Positions 22,456 through 29,598 of a stretch of DNA of 29,598 nt are shown here, one piece after another. The DNA is from Plantago elongata (taxonomy: Eukaryota > Streptophyta > Magnoliopsida > Lamiales > Plantaginaceae). The first letter of the stretch is position 1. Each line of letters opens with the position of its first letter. The stretch spans positions 1 to 29,598 of the forward strand of contig JAYMSP010001696.1 of assembly GCA_036897095.1 (NCBI GenBank), read 5' to 3'. The notes under the pieces were generated by a model. The model was not told where the DNA came from. It saw only the letters and a program-made list of their open reading frames with translations, and searched no databases. The translations under genes and the position numbers were made by a program.

Positions 22456-24110
22456 ATAACAGCCCGAAAATTTATAATTCGAATTTACACATTTCAACAC
22501 TAATCGAGCATCAAACAAAGTTCGTATAATTTGCCCCCTTATTTTGGCCCAACTTTTTCCTTGCCAGTCCATTCTTTAACTCATTTTCAAGCCCATATTT
22601 ACTTGTGCTTCTAACTAAATTAACCCTATCTTAATTTGGTTGATTGAAGTTTCAAATACTGCACACGTATTATTCTTCCTTATACGTGTTCTTCTTCTTC
22701 ATCTAACAACCATCATCCTAATTCTTTCGACTATGGTGTTTAACGTTTCTCTTGATCTTTCAGAATTCTCCTCCAGTCAAGTTCACCTTGGATTTGCATT
22801 CACGTTTATTTAGTTACTGTTAAATTATGTTATATTGTGAATATGTGCTTATATTTCGTAAGACTGGCATATGTGTTCCATGTGTGGATATACCTTGTAG
22901 TTTGTGACGGCGGGGGATCGGGTATATGATGACTATTATATACAGACGATCAGCTCTTAACGATTTGATGGTGATGGTAATTAGTTATGGCTATGAAGGC
23001 TTTAACGAATGTTAGTAGTTGTTTTCTATGATTTTGTTTATCTTAGACTTTGGTACATAATAGTCACTTATAGAATGCATAGTGAATTATTTTACCCATG
23101 TTGCTATTGGTCACAACTTCTTATTTTAATTATGTTCTAGTGAAGATTATAACAACATTAGAATAACTAAGTTTAGTCTGTTCATGAATGTGTGTTAGAT
23201 TTCATGTATTATCAATGAACAATGCAATGTGTATGGTTTAGTGCATGTATTATTTGAGTTTACATCCATACTTATCTTATTTACATTACTGCTTTGATAG
23301 GTTGTTGTTATTAAATATTCTAAATGTTTCGTGGTGTTATGCACACATTAGAATTATGCATTCATCAATTTAGAGTTTAGAGAGCATGCATTCACGTTAA
23401 TAAGCTTCTAAGTTGTTTAAGATTCCAAGTTAAGTCAAGATTAATTCAAGTCATGTCAAGTAAGTACCAGTAGGGTCTTCCAAACAAATCGTGATCAAAC
23501 AAGTTAAGCGGTCACTATCAGCTCGACAACAAGCAAATCGTGACTATCATGTTAAGCGGTCCACATTGGCTAGGCAACTAGCAAATCCTGACTATCATAT
23601 TAAGCGGTCCCCATCGGCTAGACAACTAGCAAATTATGGCTATCATGTTAAACGATCAACATCGGTTAGGCAACTAGCAAATCTTAGCTATTCAAGTTAA
23701 GCGGTCACCATCGCCTAGACAAATAGCAAATCGTGACTATCATGTTAAACGGTCACCATCGACTGAAGATAAGAAATTAATTTGTCCATTAACGAATCAT
23801 AGATGATGTGTCAATATTTAATTGGGTCTCATGTCAAGCCTGCCTGACCGTAGAAAGACATCGGGGAGAGATCGAAACTTTGTCTACATCGAATTTATTA
23901 CATGTAGTTAGCTTATGTTATCTTCGTCTGTACTAAATTAAAATGAATGGATTATAATTAAATTGTAGTATAAAATCAATCAAGCTAAATTAAATAATTC
24001 TGAATTGTACTGAACTGAATGAGTTTGTCTACGAGGAGAATATAACATTAGTAGTTAACATGATCCGATACATAGTGTAGGAATAGGATAATTTTGCAAA
24101 GCAGGTACCC
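22456..24110. mobile_element. Possible solo LTR or other insertion (tentative)
   Basis: The stretch opens near TAACAGCCCGAAAATTTAT, which resembles the TGTAACAGCCCG start I associate with Ty3-type LTRs in some plants. It then holds promoter-like C/T-rich text, long AT-rich runs, and an internal 48-bp tandem repeat, as long LTRs sometimes do. There is no gag/pol coding and no visible primer-binding site. I could not define the right end or a target duplication. It may be ordinary intergenic DNA. Confidence 0.25.
23503..23768 (+). repeat. 48-bp tandem repeat, about 5.5 copies
   Basis: The unit GTTAAGCGGTCACCATCGGC, continuing TAGACAACTAGCAAATCGTGACTATCAT, starts at 23503, 23551, 23599, 23647, 23696 and 23744. 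Spacing is 48, 48, 48, 49 and 48. Copies 1-4 keep one open frame that reads as a 16-residue repeat of the form VKRSxSARQLANxDYH. The single extra base in copy 4-5 ends that frame at 23700. There is no ATG at its head, only a GTG at 23491, so coding is doubtful. Confidence 0.9.
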
Positions 24111-24951
24111 GGGTGACATGAAGCATGTCTGAAACCCAAACCCACGAACCGTATGAAACTAACATCTATGCACATTCATACTCGAACAAGTTGTAGATGC
24201 ACATTCTTATATATCAAGTGATAGAAATAAAAGAAGGAAAAATTATATAAAGCGAAAGAGGATCCTAGTCCAAATATGCATACTATTGGATATCTTGCCA
24301 ATCTGTGTAGGATCGGAGTCGTATTACTCTCAGGATTCACCAATGTATGGATCCAAATGATACTATTGACCTCTCCAAAGTATCTGCCGATAGGCTTCAA
24401 GGTGTTCCATAATCACCTCCATTGGTCTTTTCTTATCCTTAATTGTCTGCATTTACTTTCCTGTAAACCAACCCAGAACCATCAGACCATGCTCTCTGCA
24501 GCCCCCTCAAATATAACATCTCTAAGCTCCTCCATCTCTACTTGTCTTCCTTCAGATGCACAGGATTCAAGTTCGAACCAACACAACATGTTATGTTTCT
24601 CTATTAAAATGTAACTAGGGGGATTTTCCCAGGACATTCGCATAAACATTCATATAAAACAGCATAATGAACATAACAACAAAGAGCAGTATAAGAACTC
24701 TAATTCATCTGTATAATCTGTAATGGCAAAAACTGGTACAAGTATGGGAGAAAGTCTCTCAGAAACCTATCCAAGAAGGTACATTTCTGACTGATAATAT
24801 ATCCATGATTCTCGATGCTTCCATTCTAGCTACACAACAGTAATGGTGCATATGGTAAAACATACAGGAAGGGAACTTAACTTATCCCCTTATGACACAA
24901 CAAACTACCAACTGTCAAGAATACAGACTCTGCAAGCGACCTAACATGACT
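24111..24951. other. Intergenic and 3' UTR of the 360-aa gene
   Basis: This should include the 3' UTR of the minus-strand membrane-protein gene. It also holds a 55-codon minus-strand ORF (listed separately) and a 112-codon plus-strand ORF at 24276-24614 that overlaps it antisense and shows no family resemblance. Confidence 0.45.
24482..24649 (-). CDS. Small ORF, 55 aa, hypothetical
   Basis: An ATG-initiated frame of 55 codons plus TGA lies 302 bases downstream of the 360-aa membrane-protein gene on the same strand. The C-terminal half is acidic and protein-like (SEGRQVEMEELRDVIFEGAA), with charged and hydrophobic residues alternating as in an amphipathic helix. I do not recognise a family. 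It may be a separate small gene, the last exon of an unseen gene, or a chance frame in the 3' UTR of the neighbour. Confidence 0.25.
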   Translation of the reverse strand: MFMRMSWENPPSYILIEKHNMLCWFELESCASEGRQVEMEELRDVIFEGAAESMV

Positions 24952-26034
24952 TCATTCAATATTTGTTGATACTGGTGTGTGAGTAAGGGCTTCTAATACT
25001 GGTTCACTCTCCACGCTAGCAGTTTCCATGCGATAAGATTTACAACTGAAGTAAAAAACCGCACTCATCATAGAGTCAATTAGCACAACAAAAGAATACA
25101 TCAATACCAGCAAGGGCCCTTCCCATATTCTCGAAGAGCCATCTCCATAGCTCAACGTCTTAACTCGATGCTCAAACAGACCTTCCACAAACGCCAGTCC
25201 AATCGTGGATCCAAGGAATATCAACAGCCCAACTTGAGTCTGCCCTTTGATCAACGAACTAGACCTCAGCAACGCTTGAGGACCGGCCACATCCTCCAGA
25301 ATAGAAATCACAACAGCAACATTGCTAATAATAGTTGCATTAGCCAAAATGATTGAAAAAATCATCCCCACTACCATGGCCGGATAGAGAATCAAGTCGG
25401 GCGGGAACCCCATAACCGAGAACACAGTGCAAACTATCACCAGCAGCACAAGAAACAACACAAGACATCCAGAGATCAAGCCACAAGCCCACAAGTAAGT
25501 GACAACAACCCGCTTCCAAATCTTCAACGCTATAACATAAAACTTCGAATAATCGAATTGTTTTCTCGAATACGTACAATCAACAGAGTAAACCACAGCC
25601 GTTTTCGACAAAAGCAACATAGTAACAAAGAAAGGAAAGCACATTGCTGCAGAAATAACCGTCTCCGAAAGCTTGTAACACGACTGTTTGATAAAAGGCC
25701 TAAGGGAGATTCCACTAGCTTTAGCAACAAGTAAAAGCCTCATTGTCAGATTCTTGACAAGGAAATGATTCACCAACACATTGGACAAAACGATAGCAGC
25801 AACAGGACAAATCAACACAGCCAAAATCGACATAAAACCAGCTAAATTATAGCGAAGAATCCTCACAGTTTCTCTCAAAATCTCCAAAGCACTCATCGGA
25901 TGGAGATAAGGATCCGATCGCTGCTCCTCCGGCTCCAGTTCGAAATTCTCAAGATCATTGTCGATTTCACCGTCTTTGTCTCGGTGCAAGGCGATTGAGG
26001 TGAGCCTTGGACTCGGACCGTTCCCCAATTCCAT
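24952..26034 (-). CDS. Plant polytopic membrane protein, 360 aa, single exon
   Basis: The frame opens further upstream but with TTG at 26079 and an in-frame stop before it. The first ATG is at 26034-26032, giving 360 aa beginning MELGNGPSPRLTS, and I chose that. The acidic soluble N-terminus (about 1-48) precedes about six hydrophobic segments (near 64-86, 127-149, 178-208, 215-247, 267-285, 305-330). ETVRIL (55-60) and GPQALLRSSSLIKG (251-264) match positions in the 330-aa protein at 17282-18274. Recalled Arabidopsis relatives are At1g69430 and At1g26650, labelled son-of-sevenless-like for reasons that have no support here: no RasGEF domain is visible. Function unknown; a membrane location is certain from composition. 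Confidence 0.88.
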   Translation of the reverse strand: MELGNGPSPRLTSIALHRDKDGEIDNDLENFELEPEEQRSDPYLHPMSALEILRETVRILRYNLAGFMSILAVLICPVAAIVLSNVLVNHFLVKNLTMRLLLVAKASGISLRPFIKQSCYKLSETVISAAMCFPFFVTMLLLSKTAVVYSVDCTYSRKQFDYSKFYVIALKIWKRVVVTYLWACGLISGCLVLFLVLLVIVCTVFSVMGFPPDLILYPAMVVGMIFSIILANATIISNVAVVISILEDVAGPQALLRSSSLIKGQTQVGLLIFLGSTIGLAFVEGLFEHRVKTLSYGDGSSRIWEGPLLVLMYSFVVLIDSMMSAVFYFSCKSYRMETASVESEPVLEALTHTPVSTNIE

Positions 26035-26400
26035 CGCAAAGAAACGATTTTTCTTACGGAAACAGGGCAAATACTCCAAGAGAGACCATTACAGAGAAAT
26101 CCCAGAAAACATAACGTGGATAAATCAGTTGAATGCCATTACAGATCTAAACGAAGCATTTGGAATCGTACCTTGGGAAGATTTTTTTCGTGAGATATGT
26201 GTATGATTGGCACAAGGAGGAAGGATTGGAAGCGTGTGGAAAACGAGAGGATCTGTGCTTGACTATGTGAAGAAGGAAAGTGATTATTAGGGATATTTGG
26301 AGTGTGATTTGAGCGTGATTTGGATGAGCAAAGCCCAATTGTTGCAGAAATCAAAGTCTCGCTTGGCGAGATGAAGAAAAGTACTCGTTGGTCTAATCAT
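26035..26400 (-). promoter_or_regulatory. Leader and promoter of the 360-aa gene
   Basis: On the minus strand a good donor (CCCAAG|GTACGATT, plus about 26165-26177) lies in the leader, suggesting a possible 5' UTR intron; no matching acceptor stands out. Several short open frames lie here but none joins the main frame. Core promoter elements were not identified. Confidence 0.4.
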
Positions 26401-26768
26401 TTCCCAATGATGCTAATTTTGAACGAAATGGAAACAAAGTGATAATTATTGTATTTTGCAATTGTTATCAACTTATGTGTTTAAGTATTGATTGTATTAA
26501 ATATTTTATGATTATGGTTAACTATTTAATATTGGTGAATTCTTTTATATATAATGTTAATTTCATCTTTATAAAACGTGTGAGTTTTTAAACTGAAAGT
26601 TTATTGTTTTAAAGTTATTTAAAAAAGGTAAACATGTAATATAAAGTTTAAACATTAGACATGTTTGTATTGGTGACCATCAAAACCTCACGTAATACAG
26701 ATGAGATCATGCTGTATGCATAATTTGTTTCAAACTTGAAGAATTTTTGCATCTGTTTGAAACTTTTA
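26401..26768. other. AT-rich intergenic stretch
   Basis: No gene or structured element is visible before the MITE that begins at 26769. Confidence 0.5.
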
Positions 26769-26917
26769 GGGGTTGATTGGTTAGGCATTTAAATGTTCTC
26801 ATTTGGCTTGATGAACAGTGATTTGGCCTAAAATACATTTCAAATATCCCCATTTCAATTCCATTTCAAACACATTTTCACCAAAATTCTCATTCAAATG
26901 TCATGCCAATCAACCCC
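26769..26917 (+). mobile_element. Tourist-like MITE, copy 3 (best preserved)
   Basis: Terminal inverted repeats begin GGGGTTGATTGG at both ends (the right end read on the minus strand), 12 matching bases followed by similar subterminal text (GGCATTTAAATG and GCATGACATTTG). Both flanks carry TTA (26766-26768 and 26918-26920), the PIF/Harbinger 3-bp target duplication. The 149-bp length and lack of coding identify a MITE. The interior matches the inverted copy at 5273-5426. Confidence 0.9.
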
Positions 26918-27095
26918 TTAATCACTTGCTATATTTAAGCAAAATATGAATGACTTTGTCATCGTTATTTCGTTGAGAGTAAGGGAGAAAATTTTATCTT
27001 TCATATAATAACTATATTTAATAAAACTAGTTGAAAAGGAAATCGATAGCTGAATAATTAGTTGATAGTTGGTTAGGTAACTTCATACGTTTCTT

Positions 27096-28136
27096 CAACT
27101 TCAGGTTGAGATTTATTTGATCATTCATATATTTTTCTCAACTTGAGGTTGATGGGATCTATTTCATGCTCACTTCTGGTAAAACTATGAATGTATAATT
27201 AGCAAAATGTTTACATTCCCTTCAGGAAATGAGAAGAATCAGTTTTTAGAAATTGATCATGATCTTGCAATTAAAGTTTTAAAACTTTATTTCAATCACC
27301 ATTTTGTGGTGTAATACCACATGCATTGCAAATTGATAATGGTCTTCAAGATCCATAATATGCATATGATTGCTACTTCGGAGCAATAATAAGAAATTGT
27401 ATTTTTAGAATAATGGCATATGATTACAACTTCAAGTTGAACCATTTATAATGTTAATATTACCAACTTCATGTCGGTTAAGTAATATGTGCGAGAAATT
27501 ACTTGTAAATGCATATGTAAGGATACATGAATCTTCATGTAAACAAAGTACACGTTTATAATCCACTTGAATGCTTATTGCACCAATAGGATGTCTTATC
27601 CCAACTACGTGTTGATGTAATCAACTTTGCAATTTTATATGCCAGTACTACAATTTACCAACTTCAAGTTGGGAGATCATTTCAATCATCCACTACTTAC
27701 AATATATGACATGCTTCTTTTGATACATGATGCTCAATTTTTTAAATAATTATTTCAGCTGAATATGTGTCACTGGAAATTATAAATCACATATATACTT
27801 CTTTCAACTTCAAGTTGTAGAATATTTTATGTGTTTATGTGCTTGGTGACATTACCATGATAACTCAACGTCATATATCATATTCTATTGAGTAATAGTT
27901 ACTCAATTATAACAAGTCATCTAAGTCTTTGAACCTTTACGGGATTATAAACTTCATGTCGTAGTAGTGTGACCAAGAGAGTATGACCGGTTAAGGATTA
28001 TTATGAAAAGTCATCTCACAATGTCATGAACTTATGGTATAAAATAGCGTATTTGATCACCCGTATCATGATCAATTAAATGTATTTGGACATATATATT
28101 TTAACAACCATCAACTGTTGTACCACTTCGGGTGGT
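27096..28136. repeat. Series of short palindromes, CAACTTCAAGTTG type
   Basis: Perfect or near-perfect short palindromes recur at 27096-27108, 27139-27151, 27306-27320 (GTGGT/ACCAC), 27369-27387 (ATTGCT/AGCAAT around ACTTCGG), 27427-27439, 27463-27479 (worn), 27602-27614, 27658-27672, 27805-27817 and 28122-28136 (ACCAC/GTGGT). Most share an ACTTCRRGT-like centre while the outer stem bases change together. The intervening DNA is AT-rich, not itself repeated, and without a credible gene. Confidence 0.75.
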
Positions 28137-29390
28137 TATACTATAAAATACAAGATCAAAATATCTTTAATGGCAAGATATTCAACAAATATATTGCTTA
28201 AGTCTTATCTTGGCCTTTTACCTGTATCATATATTCACCTAAGAGAATATTACCAACTATTTCAACATTATAAAGTATTGTACAATAAGAAAGAATAATT
28301 TAATAAAATAAATAAAATTTACCTTCACCAATGACGAGACTATTATTTTAATTCTTATTACAAAAATGACATGAAAAACATATCTATGTTCAACTGTATA
28401 TTCCATATGCCTCATAGTTCACAACAACGATCTCTTCGGTGAAAGTCAAGACAAAGATGTCTCTAATTATGTAATAAAATTTGGGAACGATCCAATGGTT
28501 AAATAATCTGGAGTCAATTTTAAACGGTTGCACAATTACTGCACCTATGCGCGAAATTGACCTTTTTCCTTCAATTATTAGCCACTTATGGTGATTTTCA
28601 ATTCTTAAAAATTTTAGATCATATACCTATATAAATGATAATTTGACATGTACTTATTTCATAATAATATTAATCTTTAATATCATATTCACTTTAAGGA
28701 ATACGATTTTGTATATATTCATCATTTGAAAATATTCATCCAAAATATAAGTTTGGATATAATTTATCATTAATAAAAATAAATAAAGTGGTTAGATAAT
28801 TATACGGTGAGAAATTTAACACAGTAAATAAACAACACAAAGATTCAGCTCATCTGAATTGTTGATTTACCAATGTTCCAGTGATATTTTGACCATAGAG
28901 GGTAGAATCAATCAATCAATAATTGCATTGGAACATTGGTTAGCTTAATCAATGGACTACTGAGCTTGATAATCAACATCAACTGTCACCATGTACATGC
29001 AAGCATAAACAAATAAATCTTAGTTAGTCAAGTACTTTATACTGCAAATTAATACATAACAAATGAATTCAATTCATAAATTATAGTAAAATAGAGAGAA
29101 GCAAGATTGATGATGTCGAGGTTCACGTGATTAGTGATGATTATGATTATTATCCACCATTTCATCTCCTAGAGTTCCACTTGTATATTGATTAACATCC
29201 ACTTTATGCACCCTACAAATTAAATACTTTATGATTCATTGGTGCGGAGTGATTTGAGCACTATCAGATTGATAATGTATTATAAAATATAGAATATAGA
29301 AGAACACCAAAAGAGGAGAAATAATATTTCATCAATCTTATCAACAATTGTATATAAAAGCCACTATTTATATAAACTACTAGAAGGAGA
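28137..29390. other. AT-rich intergenic stretch, no gene recognised
   Basis: Only short low-complexity frames occur. An inverted repeat of 12 bases (28869-28880 with 28929-28940, ACCAATGTTCCA / TGGAACATTGGT) with a 48-base loop is the one clear structure. ATTCAG/CTGAAT (about 28842-28858) forms a shorter one. Confidence 0.5.
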
Positions 29391-29598
29391 GTGTAAGGTT
29401 CGTAATTTCTCTCCGAATTTAAACCGCAATAAAATATTATTTTCCCACGTCATACGAGTCGAAATTTTTTGTAGGAAATTTAGAATAATTTTCGTATTTT
29501 AATGTCGAGTGGATTCGACGTTGAAATCGATAATCTGAACGTACCGAATAAAATAATATTATAATATTATTATAATAAAATAAATTATTTTATTTTTA
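29391..29598. other. Right edge, possibly the start of a transposon
   Basis: The composition changes to CG-containing words (GTCGAGTGGATTCGACGTTG, AACGTACCGAATAAAATAATA) followed by a palindromic AT tract that runs off the window. This style of sequence occurs in plant LTRs, but no defined terminus is present, so the assignment is a guess. Confidence 0.25.

Noticed and set aside
24276-24614. 112-codon plus-strand ORF
   Set aside because: It has an ATG but no recognisable domain, and it overlaps a minus-strand frame. Too weak to call.
26035-26079. Fifteen extra N-terminal codons on the 360-aa protein
   Set aside because: The upstream start would be TTG, not ATG, and an in-frame TAA lies just before it; a plant nuclear gene would start at the ATG at 26034.

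Overview
This window looks like nuclear DNA from a flowering plant, probably a eudicot. The evidence is intron-split genes with GT..AG borders, AT-rich introns and intergenic DNA, plant-type protein families, and many small or decayed transposons. The species cannot be named from the sequence.

Layout. Positions 1-11,900 are gene-poor and repeat-rich. They hold a small non-autonomous LTR retrotransposon (about 458-2814), two Tourist-like MITE copies (4825-5075 and 5273-5426), one end of a CACTA/EnSpm transposon with stacked hairpins (to 8511), and about 2 kb of degenerate repeats built on CATGWTCTC-like words (8840-10,680). Positions 11,900-26,400 are the gene island: a DHHC protein S-acyltransferase of the PAT22 type (+, ten coding exons, 12,422-16,070); a polytopic membrane protein (-, 17,282-18,274); a UXT-like prefoldin-family protein (-, six exons including a 30-nt microexon, 19,505-21,790); and a second polytopic membrane protein (-, 24,952-26,034). 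A stretch that may be an LTR or other insertion, carrying a 48-bp tandem repeat, lies between the last two genes. Positions 26,400-29,598 are again gene-poor, with a third MITE copy and an unusual run of about ten short palindromes (27,096-28,136).

How the genes relate. No operon-like unit exists here. The acyltransferase gene converges on the first membrane-protein gene. The three minus-strand genes follow each other. The two membrane proteins share motifs (ETxRIL near the N-terminus, G..AL.RSS.L..G near the C-terminus) and look like ancient paralogues lying on either side of the UXT gene. From memory, Arabidopsis has PAT22 next to a relative of the 360-aa membrane protein, and a UXT-like gene next to another relative, so this island probably preserves the order from before a genome duplication.

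I found no convincing new biological system. The best leads are a 189-nt in-frame intron in the acyltransferase gene, changed DPG and TTxE motifs in that enzyme, four short upstream ORFs ahead of it, the palindrome run, the 48-bp repeat that reads as a 16-residue repeat, and the hairpin-rich CACTA end.
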